This document shows positions 9,536 through 18,009 of a stretch of DNA of 64,000 bases, one piece after another. The notes beneath the pieces were generated by a model that worked only from the letters and a program-made list of their open reading frames with translations, was not told the origin of the DNA and did no database searches. Positions within the stretch are counted from its first letter, which is position 1, and every line of letters starts with the position of its first letter. A program made the translations under genes and the position numbers. This DNA comes from Bacteroidales bacterium (GTDB lineage: Bacteria; Bacteroidota; Bacteroidia; Bacteroidales; UBA932): the NCBI GenBank assembly GCA_017427385.1, contig JAFRSW010000001.1, positions 17,762 to 81,761 of the forward strand. The letters run 5' to 3'.

Positions 9536-10357
9536 CTATTTCTTTTTGGATTTGTTTTTCTCTATAATCTTCATGTTCGCGGTGGCCGTCTCATCGCCAG
9601 GGGCGAGTTTCAGCACCTTCTTGTAATACTTGGCGGCCTTTTTGTCATCGCGCCTGGCGACCTGCCAGTATGCGCCGAGGTTGTTCAGGAACAGCGTGCT
9701 TTTAGGATTTTCCTTGAGCATGCGTTCGGAGAGGATGCGGAAGGATTCATAGGAATTGGGGCTGCCGGTCCTGTAGAACATGTAGCAGTATTCCTGCACG
9801 GCTGCCTCGAAATCCTCCCTGCTGACAGGTTCTCCATTGAACATCCAGGCGGGATGCTTTGCAGCATCGTAATCAATCAGGTCCAGCATGGCGGTGGCGG
9901 CCATGTCCGGGCTGTCTTTTTCGTAAACTGCCAGGGCCCCTATCTTGTCGAAACGGTACACAAGGGCATTGGGGGCCAGTTCAATGGCCTTGTCTATGCT
10001 TTTCTGGCTGATGCGGAAGAGGGAGTCGTTGAACACGGGCACGGTGAAATAGTTCACCTTCTTTCCGAGGGTGTCCTTGAGGCTGAGCACAGGTTTCTGG
10101 CCGAGATACTTTTCGGCATCAACTTTCTGCACTTCTTCAGAGCGGGATTTGGCCAGGTAATAGTTGAAGCGACCTTCGAGCATGTCGGTGTCTTCCGGAT
10201 AGGCCGATGCCCATTTGTCCAGGATATATTCTACACCAACCCCGGCCGCTCCGACGCTGCGGACCTGCCGGTCGAACTTCTCCTTGAACTGAGCTGAGGT
10301 CTGGGCCGTTGCGCCCAGACTGACCGCTGCCAGTATTATCGCCACAAGTCTTTTCAT
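9536..10357 (-). CDS. TPR-containing secreted protein
   Basis: The product has 273 residues. It has a cleavable signal peptide (MKRLVAIILAAVSLGATAQ) and is mostly alpha-helical. TPR-like repeats are clearest at the C-terminus (NNLGAYWQVARRDDKKAAKYYKKVL), which ends in a Lys-rich tail. The start at 10357 is chosen because its ATG forms an ATGA junction with the methyltransferase stop and precedes a good signal peptide. It probably acts as a periplasmic scaffold; the partner is unknown. It is followed after 1 nt by the M13 peptidase. Confidence 0.75.
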   Translation of the reverse strand: MKRLVAIILAAVSLGATAQTSAQFKEKFDRQVRSVGAAGVGVEYILDKWASAYPEDTDMLEGRFNYYLAKSRSEEVQKVDAEKYLGQKPVLSLKDTLGKKVNYFTVPVFNDSLFRISQKSIDKAIELAPNALVYRFDKIGALAVYEKDSPDMAATAMLDLIDYDAAKHPAWMFNGEPVSREDFEAAVQEYCYMFYRTGSPNSYESFRILSERMLKENPKSTLFLNNLGAYWQVARRDDKKAAKYYKKVLKLAPGDETATANMKIIEKNKSKKK

Positions 10358-11442
10358 ACGTCCATCTGTATTCTGCGGCTCTTGGGATACAGATTGTTGC
10401 ATCTCGAGCCTAGATTCTTCACAAAGCCAAGGGGATGCGAGCGGTAGCAGACCACAAGCATTCCCAAAGGTGCATCCGGCAGGAACAGCGTGTCCCTGTG
10501 CAGATACTTTAATGCTTGCTGCAAATCCAGTTCCACTCTGGGCTCTCCGCCATCAAAATTTTGCATTCTGCTCTCCAGGGGCCTCAGGTCGGCTATCTTG
10601 CACCTTGCCGAGGGGGCTTCCGCCGTCTTTATGAGGGCTCCGGCCCACTGGCCTTCCCCGGGCACATCCCCGGCTTTCAGCAGGTTGCCGTGGCGGGTAA
10701 GGCGCACGCCGTACTGCCCGAATTCATCTTCCGGAGGAATGATATCGCCCCCTAGTTCGCGGGCGGCCCACTCGAGGTTATCGTCGTTTTCGCAGTCTTC
10801 GTAGGTGCAGGTGGAGTAGATGAGGAGGCCTCCTTCCCTGAGGGCGGGCCAGGCGTCTGCGAGGATACGTTTCTGGCGTGCGGCGCAGATACCCGGGAGC
10901 TGTGGGCTCCATTCGGCCACTGCGCGGGGGTCCTTGCGGAACATTCCTTCTCCGCTGCAGGGCACGTCGGCCACGATTACGTCGTAGTGGCCTTTCATGG
11001 TGCGCCCGATGACGGCTGGATCCACGCTGGTGACGGTGACGTTGGGGTCTCCCCAGACGGCGACGTTGTCGGCCAGGACGGAGGCGCGGGCCTTCATGAC
11101 TTCGTTGGCGGTGAGTTCGAAGGCGTTGCCCAAGGCTTCGCGGCAGGAGGCGGCGATGTCGGTGGTCTTGCCGCCGGGTGCGGCGCACAGATCCAGGATT
11201 TTTACATGAGATTCCTTCGCTGCGCTCGGAATGACATCGAGATATTTGCGGAACAAGTGGCCGACAAACATAGCCGACGAGTCCTGCACGTAGTAACAGC
11301 CGGCGTGGAAGAGGGGATCGAGGGTGAAGTTGGGGCGGGTGGAGAGGATGCGGCCATAACGGTTCCACGGCACCGGAGCGCCGTCCGGACCGTCGCATCC
11401 CTTGAAGGGATTCAGCCTAAGCGATGTTACCGCAGAGTCCAT
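10354..11442 (-). CDS. NOL1/NOP2/Sun-type rRNA cytosine-C5 methyltransferase (RsmF/RsmB-like)
   Basis: The product has 362 residues. The SAM-binding motif is ILDLCAAPGGKTTD. The two catalytic cysteines are in DVPCSGEGMFRK and STCTYEDCEND. The C-terminal about 110 residues resemble the RsmF PUA-like region. It would methylate C5 of a cytosine in rRNA using SAM. The protein is shorter than usual because it begins at the SLRLNP motif and lacks most of the N-terminal helical subdomain. The ATG at 11442 overlaps the SRPBCC gene by 26 nt. A 28-bp dispersed repeat (11209-11236) is translated as VIPSAAKES just before the SAM motif. Confidence 0.85.
   Translation of the reverse strand: MDSAVTSLRLNPFKGCDGPDGAPVPWNRYGRILSTRPNFTLDPLFHAGCYYVQDSSAMFVGHLFRKYLDVIPSAAKESHVKILDLCAAPGGKTTDIAASCREALGNAFELTANEVMKARASVLADNVAVWGDPNVTVTSVDPAVIGRTMKGHYDVIVADVPCSGEGMFRKDPRAVAEWSPQLPGICAARQKRILADAWPALREGGLLIYSTCTYEDCENDDNLEWAARELGGDIIPPEDEFGQYGVRLTRHGNLLKAGDVPGEGQWAGALIKTAEAPSARCKIADLRPLESRMQNFDGGEPRVELDLQQALKYLHRDTLFLPDAPLGMLVVCYRSHPLGFVKNLGSRCNNLYPKSRRIQMDV
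11209..11236 (-). repeat. Dispersed 28-bp repeat, copy 2 (inside methyltransferase CDS)
   Basis: It has the same sequence as copy 1 on the minus strand but is read in another frame (VIPSAAKES). It falls between the LFRKYL helix and the SAM-binding strand, where a surface loop is expected, and it does not break the frame. Confidence 0.85.
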
Positions 11443-11821
11443 CCACAACCTTGTCGAGAGCCTCCTGGAGGCGCTTGCCTATCATCATCTTCATCATCAC
11501 GTTCAGATCCGCGAGAAGGTCGATGTGGAAATCGGTCTTGCCGGGATCGTCGGCCGGGTCGAAATGAAGGGAGACCATGAAATGGAAGGGGGCGCCGTTG
11601 TCCTGGAGCTCTATATAGTTATAAGGTTCGCGACGCGTGACCTTCACTCCTATGGTGAAGCCCTGGACGGTGGCGGTAATGGTGTCGAAATCGGCTGTCA
11701 CACCCTCTTTCTTATCTTCCGGGAGCATGGCCAGGAAGGACCTCATGTCCGTGAATGCCATATAGAGCTCGGCCTGGGGACGGGGGACTATGCCGTGTTT
11801 GCTGCTGTATTGTGCGCTCAT
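11417..11821 (-). CDS. SRPBCC-type conserved protein
   Basis: The product has 134 residues, no signal peptide, and the alternating beta pattern of a START/SRPBCC fold: an N-terminal segment FTDMRSFLAMLPED, strands ending in GAPFHFMVSLHFDPADD, and a long C-terminal helix LQEALDKVVDGLCG. Such proteins bind hydrophobic ligands, but no specific role can be assigned. It is the first gene of the minus-strand series and starts 53 nt from the divergent Nudix gene. Confidence 0.75.
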   Translation of the reverse strand: MSAQYSSKHGIVPRPQAELYMAFTDMRSFLAMLPEDKKEGVTADFDTITATVQGFTIGVKVTRREPYNYIELQDNGAPFHFMVSLHFDPADDPGKTDFHIDLLADLNVMMKMMIGKRLQEALDKVVDGLCGNIA

Positions 11822-11826
11822 AAGAG

Positions 11827-11861
11827 TAAATTTGCTAAATTTGCAATCCAGCGCAAAGATA
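11827..11861. promoter_or_regulatory. Divergent promoter boxes (SRPBCC operon / Nudix)
   Basis: The plus strand carries two tandem TAAATTTG boxes (11827-11834 and 11836-11843). The minus strand carries TATCTTTG (11854-11861), 32 nt before the SRPBCC ATG. The duplicated plus-strand box could give two start sites or adjust strength. Confidence 0.5.
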
Positions 11862-11873
11862 GCAATTATTTAT

Positions 11874-12485
11874 ATGCACAGGATATACTTCGAAAAACGA
11901 TGCATCATCATCTGCGAGCCTGAGGACCAGGCCCTTGCCGATCCGAACGCTGTGGAATTCCACCTGGGAGAGAAGATAGACATCCATACACTCGTGCTGA
12001 TGTTCGAAAGCAGCGCTGAACTGAGCCGAATCTACATCCCTGCTTCCAACACCGACAAGGTCTATCACCGTCTTTGCGCCGAGTTCAAGGAGGTGAACGC
12101 CGCCGGAGGGCTTGTGAGCAACCGGCGCGGAGACTATCTGCTAATCAAGCGGAACGGCCTCTGGGACCTCCCCAAGGGGCATCAGGAAGATGGTGAAGAC
12201 ATCAAGGTGACAGCCCTGCGCGAAGTGCAGGAGGAGACCGGAGTGGATAAACTGGAACTCCGGGATCTCATCTGCGTGACCGACCACTGCTACCTCCGGG
12301 ACGGCATCTGGCACCTCAAGCACACCTGGTGGTACGACATGCTGTACACAGATCCCGTGAACCTCACTCCCCAGCGCGAAGAAGATATCACAAAGGCCAG
12401 CTGGGTGGCAAAATCGAGCCTTCCGACCTTCCTTGCAGACACTTATCCTTCCATCCTGGAAGTATTCCGCGAGGCCAGGGTATAA
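11874..12485 (+). CDS. Nudix hydrolase
   Basis: The product has 203 residues. A complete Nudix box GX5EX7REVQEETGV starts at GHQEDGED, inside a Nudix fold covering about residues 70-200. The N-terminal 65 residues (MHRIYFEKRCIIICE...) form an extra domain found in some Bacteroidetes Nudix proteins. The reaction would be hydrolysis of a nucleoside diphosphate linked to another group; the substrate cannot be read from sequence. I prefer ATG 11874 to an upstream in-frame ATG because the promoter boxes lie between them. queA follows after 68 nt. Confidence 0.9.
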   Translation: MHRIYFEKRCIIICEPEDQALADPNAVEFHLGEKIDIHTLVLMFESSAELSRIYIPASNTDKVYHRLCAEFKEVNAAGGLVSNRRGDYLLIKRNGLWDLPKGHQEDGEDIKVTALREVQEETGVDKLELRDLICVTDHCYLRDGIWHLKHTWWYDMLYTDPVNLTPQREEDITKASWVAKSSLPTFLADTYPSILEVFREARV

Positions 12486-12516
12486 AAAGTGCTGCAAGAC
12501 TGAAACTTTTACCTAC

Positions 12517-12552
12517 GTTCAGACGTATAATAAAAGCTATTATCTTCTGAAC
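12517..12552 (+). promoter_or_regulatory. Hairpin ending 1 nt before the queA start codon
   Basis: An outer 7-bp stem GTTCAGA (12517-12523) / TCTGAAC (12546-12552) encloses an inner 6-bp stem ATAATA (12527-12532) / TATTAT (12538-12543) with loop AAAGC. There is no T-run, so it does not look like a terminator. Its position suggests control of access to the queA start codon, or mRNA protection. Confidence 0.45.
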
Positions 12553-12553
12553 A

Positions 12554-13606
12554 ATGAAATTATCGCAATTCAAATTCGACCTCCCCAAGGACAGGATTGC
12601 AACCGAACCTACCCGCTGGAGGGATGAGTGCAAATTGATGGTTCTCCACAGGAAAACGGGAGAAATCGAGCACAGGATTTTCAAGGACATCATAGATTAT
12701 TTCGGAAAAGGAGACCTTTTCGTGCTGAACAACACCAAGGTTTTCCCCGCCAAGCTTCTCGGCAAGAAGGAGAAGACCGGTGCCGACATCATGGTTTTCC
12801 TGCTCCGCGAGCTCAACAAGGAGCAGAAACTCTGGGATGTTATCGTGGAGCCGGCCCGCAAGATACGCATAGGCAACAAGCTGTACTTCGGCGAAGACGA
12901 GAGCATGGTGGCCGAGGTTATCGACAACACCACCTCCCGCGGACGTACGCTGCGTTTCCTCTATGACGGACCGTACGATGAGTTCAAGGCGAATCTCTTC
13001 GCTCTTGGCAAGACCCCCGTTCCCGAATGGGTGAAGGAGGATCCCACCCCCGAGGATGTGGAGAATTTCCAGACCATTTTCGCAGAGCACGAGGGTGCGG
13101 TTTCCGCCCCCGCGGCAGGCCTGCACTTCAGCCGCGAGCTCTTTAACCGCATGATTCTCAAGGATATAGAGAAGACGTTCATAACCGTTCACATGGGCAT
13201 AGGGCACTTCCGCAAAGTGGATGTGGAAGACCTTTCCAAGCACCGCATGGACGGGGAGCGCATGATAATCTCGGAAGAGGCTGCGGAAAAGATCAACTCC
13301 ACCAAGAAGGCCGGTCACAAGATCCTGGCGGTCGGCGTCACCGTGGCCCGCGCGCTGGAGACTTACGTCACCACCACCAACGAGGTCAAGGCGAACGATA
13401 TATGGACCAACAAGTTCATCTTCCCTCCCTACTCCTACTCCATCCCTGATGCATTCGTTTCCAATTTCCACCGCCCTGAGTCGACTATGCTGATGTGCGT
13501 AGCCGCTTTCGGAGGTTACAAAAACGTAATGAACGCATACGATGTGGCCCTCAAGGAAGGCTATCGCTTCGGTCCGTACGGAGATGCCTTATTGATAGTG
13601 GATTAG
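12554..13606 (+). CDS. queA: S-adenosylmethionine:tRNA ribosyltransferase-isomerase QueA
   Basis: The product has 350 residues, full length. It starts MKLSQFKFDLPKDRIATEPT and carries the family segments LFVLNNTKVFPAKL, EHEGAVSAPAAGLHF, HMGIGHFRKVDVED and NKFIFPPYSYSIPDAFVSNFHRPESTMLM. QueA transfers ribose from SAM to preQ1-modified tRNA, giving epoxyqueuosine at position 34 of GUN tRNAs. It follows the Nudix gene and is closed by a GC-rich terminator. The hairpin at its start codon is the only visible regulatory element. Confidence 0.97.
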   Translation: MKLSQFKFDLPKDRIATEPTRWRDECKLMVLHRKTGEIEHRIFKDIIDYFGKGDLFVLNNTKVFPAKLLGKKEKTGADIMVFLLRELNKEQKLWDVIVEPARKIRIGNKLYFGEDESMVAEVIDNTTSRGRTLRFLYDGPYDEFKANLFALGKTPVPEWVKEDPTPEDVENFQTIFAEHEGAVSAPAAGLHFSRELFNRMILKDIEKTFITVHMGIGHFRKVDVEDLSKHRMDGERMIISEEAAEKINSTKKAGHKILAVGVTVARALETYVTTTNEVKANDIWTNKFIFPPYSYSIPDAFVSNFHRPESTMLMCVAAFGGYKNVMNAYDVALKEGYRFGPYGDALLIVD

Positions 13607-13634
13607 CTATAGGCAAACGTAAATTTGAGATTTT

Positions 13635-13668
13635 ACCCCCGGTTTTACCCCCGGGGGTTTCTTTTTTT
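13635..13668 (+). terminator. Terminator after queA
   Basis: ACCCCC repeats and GGGGGT (13635-13658) form a GC-rich hairpin, followed by a run of seven T (13662-13668). It separates queA from dprA. Confidence 0.75.
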
Positions 13669-13685
13669 ATGCCTACATTGCAGGC

Positions 13686-14855
13686 ATGGAAGACATTGTG
13701 AAAGAAAGGATAAGCGCCGCCGCGCTGGGAAAGATTTTCGGGTACGAACCCCTCTATGTATCCGGCCTCATCTCCAAACTGGGCTCCGCCTCGGCCGTGT
13801 TCGACCTCTCCCCCGGAGAGGCTGACGAAGTACTTGGGCCGCACAGCAAATACAGGGGCAGGATAAACCGTGCCGCGTTCGAAGAAGCCGCCGGGGAACT
13901 GCAGAGGCTGGAGGGAATGGGATGCCGTTTCATCGCCTGCACCGAAAAAGAGTTCACGGGCCCCCTGAAAGAATGCCCCGACTGCCCGGCAGGGCTGTAT
14001 TATAAAAGCTCATCTGCTCCCGTAGAGATCTTTGCCGACAGGCCACTGGTAGCGGTTGTGGGCACCAGGGACATCTCCCCCTACGGACGCGAGTGGACAC
14101 GCAAGATAGTGGACGCCTGTGCGCAGGCTCCCGCAAAACCAGTCATAGTCAGCGGACTGGCGTTCGGGGTGGATATAACCGCCCATCTGACAGCGCTGGA
14201 CTGCGGCCTGGGCACCATCGCCGTGCTGCCCTGCGGCATCGACGACCTCTACCCGGCCGCGCACAGGAAGGCCGCCGAACGCATCGTTTCTTCTCCCGGC
14301 AGCGCCCTGGTGACCGATTATCCGCCGGGCACATCCCCCGTGGCATTCACCTTCGTGCGGCGGAACCGCATCATCGCGGGGCTGGCCGGATGCACCGTGC
14401 TGGTGGAGTCGAAGGCGAATGGTGGAGGGCTCATAACCTGCAGGCTTGCAGATAGTTACGGGCGCGATGTCTTCGCCCTACCCGGGCGTGTGGACGACCC
14501 CCGTTCCGCCGGATGCAACGCCCTCATCCGTGCCGGCACCGCAGAGGCCATAACCGGCCTTCCGGGGCTCGGGGAGCAGCTCGGGCTCGGGCGCTACAAC
14601 ATCCGGAAAAAGAAGGATTTCTGCAGCATGGTGAGCGAGTTCTACGGCACCCTCGCGGACGCCGCCGAACTCAAAGGCATACGCGAAATCGCAGGCATGA
14701 TAGCCGACAGGCGGGGCATCGACCTTGAGGAGCTTTGCTACATCAGCAACAAGCCCTACAATGAGGTTGCACGCATCGCGGTGAGGTTGGAATCGGACGG
14801 CTTCATATGCACGGACCTGGCCGGACGGTGTACTATCAATGCAAGAAAATCGTAA
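13686..14855 (+). CDS. dprA: DNA-processing protein DprA/Smf
   Basis: The product has 389 residues. An N-terminal helical/SAM-like part (1-110) precedes a Rossmann-like DprA core (about 115-320) with VAVVGTRDISPYG, IVSGLAFGVDITAH, VLPCGIDDLYP, FTFVRRNRIIAGLAGCTVLVES and VFALPGRVDDPRSAGCNALI. The C-terminal about 60 residues form the winged-helix domain (LEELCYISNKPYNEVARIAVRLE). DprA binds ssDNA and loads RecA in natural transformation, and may also protect incoming DNA. tatD follows 10 nt later. Confidence 0.96.
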   Translation: MEDIVKERISAAALGKIFGYEPLYVSGLISKLGSASAVFDLSPGEADEVLGPHSKYRGRINRAAFEEAAGELQRLEGMGCRFIACTEKEFTGPLKECPDCPAGLYYKSSSAPVEIFADRPLVAVVGTRDISPYGREWTRKIVDACAQAPAKPVIVSGLAFGVDITAHLTALDCGLGTIAVLPCGIDDLYPAAHRKAAERIVSSPGSALVTDYPPGTSPVAFTFVRRNRIIAGLAGCTVLVESKANGGGLITCRLADSYGRDVFALPGRVDDPRSAGCNALIRAGTAEAITGLPGLGEQLGLGRYNIRKKKDFCSMVSEFYGTLADAAELKGIREIAGMIADRRGIDLEELCYISNKPYNEVARIAVRLESDGFICTDLAGRCTINARKS

Positions 14856-14860
14856 CTTTG
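14853..14860 (+). promoter_or_regulatory. -7 box before tatD
   Basis: TAACTTTG overlaps the end of dprA and lies 5 nt before ATG 14866. It supports the internal ATG over an upstream in-frame ATG at 14839 and implies a leaderless tatD message. Confidence 0.45.
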
Positions 14861-14865
14861 CAGAA

Positions 14866-15636
14866 ATGGTCTTCATCGACACGCATACCCATTGCACCGA
14901 CGAAGCTTTTCCGGGCGCTGAACAGGACCTTTTCGTGGAAAGGGCCCTCGCCGCCGGGGTTTCGAAGATGCTGCTCGCAGACATCGACACCCGCGAGCGG
15001 GATGCCATGTATGCGGCCGTGGCGAGGCATCCGGGCGTGCTCTACCCCATGCTGGGGCTGTATCCTGGTTCGGTAGACAAAGACTGGAAGCGCGAGATCG
15101 ACGCCCTGGAAGCCTGGAAGGGCCGCGGCGCCGTCGCAATCGGCGAAATCGGCCTGGACTACCACTACGGGGCGGAGTTCAAGGAGGAGCAGAAGGAGGC
15201 GCTGCGGGTGCAGTTCGAACTGGCCGCGGCATGGAACCTGCCCGTAAACATCCATCTCCGGGATGCCACGGAAGACTTTTTCAAGGTGCTGGACGACTGC
15301 CGGCACCTGGGCCTCAGGGGCAACCTGCATGCTTTCAGCGGCAGCATCGAGACCTTCCGCCGAATACAACGCTACGGCGACTGGTCCGTGGGGATAGGCG
15401 GAGTGATCACCTTCAAGAAGGCCTCCCTGCCGGAGACGGTGCGCCAGATTCCTCTGGACCGCATCCTGCTTGAAACCGACTCTCCCTACATGGCGCCCAC
15501 TCCCCTGCGCGGCACGCGCAACGAGAGCGCGAACATCCCCATCATCGCCGCCAAGGTTGCGGAGGTGAAGGGTGTAGATATAGAAACGGTGGCCGCCGTC
15601 ACCACTGCAAACGCCGAAAAACTGTTCTCGATATGA
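14866..15636 (+). CDS. tatD: TatD-family metal-dependent hydrolase/DNase
   Basis: The product has 256 residues. It carries the TatD metal-binding set: FIDTHTHC at the N-terminus (HxH), AIGEIGLDYHY, IHLRDA, LHAFSGS and LLETDSPYMAPTP. The fold is an amidohydrolase TIM barrel, and members show 3'-5' exonuclease activity on damaged DNA. The start at 14866 follows a promoter box; an ATG nine codons upstream would overlap dprA by 17 nt. Its stop forms an ATGA junction with the asparaginase gene. Confidence 0.93.
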   Translation: MVFIDTHTHCTDEAFPGAEQDLFVERALAAGVSKMLLADIDTRERDAMYAAVARHPGVLYPMLGLYPGSVDKDWKREIDALEAWKGRGAVAIGEIGLDYHYGAEFKEEQKEALRVQFELAAAWNLPVNIHLRDATEDFFKVLDDCRHLGLRGNLHAFSGSIETFRRIQRYGDWSVGIGGVITFKKASLPETVRQIPLDRILLETDSPYMAPTPLRGTRNESANIPIIAAKVAEVKGVDIETVAAVTTANAEKLFSI

Positions 15637-16667
15637 GCAAGAAAGATAAATCCGCCATCCTCCTGATCTACACCGGAGGCACCATAGGAATGAAGGAAAG
15701 CGGGCACGGGCTCGTGCCCTTCGACTTCTCCCAGATACTGAGCGAAGTGCCTGAGCTGCAGAAGTTTACCTTCAAGATAGATTCCTACACCTTCGATCCG
15801 CTGATTGACTCTTCGGACGTGGAGCCCTCCATGTGGAAGGAGCTGGCGACACTGATGAAAGACAGGTACGATGCCTACGACGGATTCGTGGTGCTGCACG
15901 GCACCGACACCATGGCATACTCCGCCTCTGCGCTGAGTTTCATGCTGGACGGACTTGCGAAACCCGTCATCTTCACCGGGAGCCAGCTGCCGGTGGGAAG
16001 CCTCCGCACGGACGGTAAGGAGAACCTGGTTTCCGCCATAGAGGTGGCTTCCGCCAAGGATGCCCGCGGGCGGGCGATGGTGCCGGAGGTGGCCATCTAC
16101 TTCAACTCCCAGCTGATCCGCGGCAACAGGGCCACAAAGGTCAATGCTACCTCCTTCGATGCGTTCCGCTCCCCCAACTGCCCTCCGCTCGCGGAGGCGG
16201 GTATACGCATACGCTACAACAAGGCTCTGATACGCTACCCTTCCGCAGATACTTCGCTGTCCATCCATACGGATCTCGACACCCGCGTCGCAATCCTCAA
16301 AGTGCACCCCGGAATCACCGAGCAGGTGGCGCGTAACGTGCTGCTGGGCAATGGGATACGTGCTGTCATCATAGAGACCTACGGCTCCGGCAACGCCATC
16401 TCCAAGCCCTGGTTCACCGACATCATCCGCGAGAGCGCCGCGAGCGGGAAGATACTCCTCAACATCACCCAGTGCCTGGCCGGGGACGTGAACATGAACC
16501 TCTATGCCACGGGCAAGGCCCTGAAGGAGGCGGGAGTGGTGTCCGGGAGCGATATCACCACCGAAGGTGGACTTGCGAAACTATTTGTTTTGATGGGCGA
16601 ACATGCTGATAATGAAAAAGTAAAGCGTCTTCTGGAGAAAAACCTCAAAGGGGAAATATCAAAATAA
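15633..16667 (+). CDS. ansA: Type I (cytoplasmic) L-asparaginase
   Basis: The product has 344 residues and no signal peptide. Both catalytic Thr motifs are present: IYTGGTIGM near the N-terminus and LHGTDTMAYSA at about 90, with the conserved SQLPVG and DGKENL segments. Later segments KVHPGI and NITQCLAGDVNMNLYATG complete the two-domain asparaginase fold. It hydrolyses L-asparagine to aspartate and ammonia. The ATGA overlap with tatD suggests coupling. Archaeal GatD-like proteins are related, but length and motifs fit AnsA. Confidence 0.95.
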   Translation: MSKKDKSAILLIYTGGTIGMKESGHGLVPFDFSQILSEVPELQKFTFKIDSYTFDPLIDSSDVEPSMWKELATLMKDRYDAYDGFVVLHGTDTMAYSASALSFMLDGLAKPVIFTGSQLPVGSLRTDGKENLVSAIEVASAKDARGRAMVPEVAIYFNSQLIRGNRATKVNATSFDAFRSPNCPPLAEAGIRIRYNKALIRYPSADTSLSIHTDLDTRVAILKVHPGITEQVARNVLLGNGIRAVIIETYGSGNAISKPWFTDIIRESAASGKILLNITQCLAGDVNMNLYATGKALKEAGVVSGSDITTEGGLAKLFVLMGEHADNEKVKRLLEKNLKGEISK

Positions 16668-16683
16668 GTATTGGCATATGAAA

Positions 16684-16691
16684 TATTTTTG
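16684..16691 (+). promoter_or_regulatory. -7 box of the first exb cluster
   Basis: TATTTTTG is followed by an AT-rich leader of about 75 nt before exbB. This is one of the few long leaders in the window. Confidence 0.5.
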
Positions 16692-16771
16692 CTAAATTGC
16701 GTTGATTTTATGTAGTTGAGAATAATATCAATCAAATAAAACATTATCAATTAAATCACTAAGAACAAGTT

Positions 16772-17566
16772 ATGAAAAAGTTTTTCATGATTCTCGCAGC
16801 AATGGCCCTTATGGCTTTCACTGCTAGCATTGCTTCCGCACAGGATGCCGCCGCTCCCGAGCAGGCCGCAACTGAAGAAGTAGCACAGGCTCCCGCCAAC
16901 GATCTGGCAGCCCTTACCGCCGGTGCTCCCGAGGTTCCGCTCACCCAGGCTCTCAAGACCAAGTTCATCGAAGGTGGTGCAGGCTTCATGTCCCTCATCA
17001 TCATCTGCCTTGTCATCGGTCTCGCCCTCTCTATCGAGCGCATCCTCTATCTCTCGTTCTCCAAGACCAACACCAAGAAGCTCATCGCCGATGTCGAGAA
17101 GGCTCTTGAGGAAGGTGGTATCGAGAAAGCAAAGGAAGTCTGCCGCAATACCCGTGGCCCCGTGGCAAGCATTTACTATCAGGGTCTCCTGCACTACGAT
17201 CAGGGAATCGATGTCGTAGAGAAGAACATCGTCTCCTACGGCTCCGTGCAGAGCAGCGAGCTTGAGAGCGGTCTGAGCTGGATCAGCCTCTTCATCGCAA
17301 TCGCCCCTTCACTCGGATTCCTCGGAACCGTTATCGGTATGATCCAGGCATTCGACGCCATCCAGGCAGCCGGCGATATCAGCCCGAACGTCGTGGCAGG
17401 CGGTATGAAGGTCGCCCTTATCACCACTGTGGCAGGTCTCATCGTTGCTATGATCCTCCAGGTGTTCTACAACTACATCCTTGCTAAGATCGAGAGCATC
17501 ACCATCGACATGGAAGACAGCTCCATCAGCCTCATCGATGTACTCACCAAATACGGAAAGAAGTAA
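16772..17566 (+). CDS. exbB: MotA/TolQ/ExbB proton-channel protein with signal peptide
   Basis: The product has 264 residues. An N-terminal signal-like segment ends at SIASAQ, and an Ala/Glu-rich linker leads to three TM helices (about 68-90, 165-190, 205-230). The ExbB signature is SLGFLGTVIGMIQAFDAI, then VAGGMKVALITTVAGLIVAMILQ. The protein forms the proton channel that powers TonB-type energy transfer together with the downstream ExbD proteins. Its stop and the next start share TAATG. The extra signal peptide is common in Bacteroidetes ExbB. Confidence 0.93.
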   Translation: MKKFFMILAAMALMAFTASIASAQDAAAPEQAATEEVAQAPANDLAALTAGAPEVPLTQALKTKFIEGGAGFMSLIIICLVIGLALSIERILYLSFSKTNTKKLIADVEKALEEGGIEKAKEVCRNTRGPVASIYYQGLLHYDQGIDVVEKNIVSYGSVQSSELESGLSWISLFIAIAPSLGFLGTVIGMIQAFDAIQAAGDISPNVVAGGMKVALITTVAGLIVAMILQVFYNYILAKIESITIDMEDSSISLIDVLTKYGKK

Positions 17567-18003
17567 TGAAAAATCTTAACAAAATATTTAAATGGGCGAT
17601 GGTGCTCCTTCTCGTCGTCAGCGTGGTCCTGCTTGTAGTGGGATTCGTCGGCGGCTGGAAAGAGGGCAACGTTGACGTCCTGCTCGGCTGGACCTACATC
17701 ATGGTAGGTCTCGCTATTGCAGCAGTGGTCATCGTGGGCCTCATCATTGGCGCCATCAACAACCCCAAGAGCCTGGTCAAACTCGGACTCGGGCTCGTGG
17801 CGGTGGCAATCGTATGCTTCATTGCATACCTGATTGCTCCCGGAGACCCTGCGCTCAACCTGACCACGATGGATCAGCCCAGCGCACCCATGCTCAAACT
17901 CACCGATACGATTCTCTACCTGACATATTTCGCCGGCATCGTGGCAGTTCTTTCCATTGTTGTTGGTGAAATCCGTCTTGCAATCACGAACAAAAAAGGT
18001 TAA
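17566..18003 (+). CDS. Conserved four-helix membrane protein of the exb cluster
   Basis: The product has 145 residues with four predicted TM helices (about 10-30, 42-63, 72-92, 115-138). No known motif is visible. It is encoded between exbB and the exbD pair by a TAATG overlap and 6-nt spacing, so it is probably a subunit or accessory of this proton-driven complex. Small membrane proteins in this position are, to my knowledge, common in Bacteroidetes exb/gliding-type clusters. The function is not known. Confidence 0.75.
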   Translation: MKNLNKIFKWAMVLLLVVSVVLLVVGFVGGWKEGNVDVLLGWTYIMVGLAIAAVVIVGLIIGAINNPKSLVKLGLGLVAVAIVCFIAYLIAPGDPALNLTTMDQPSAPMLKLTDTILYLTYFAGIVAVLSIVVGEIRLAITNKKG

Positions 18004-18009
18004 CGGACT

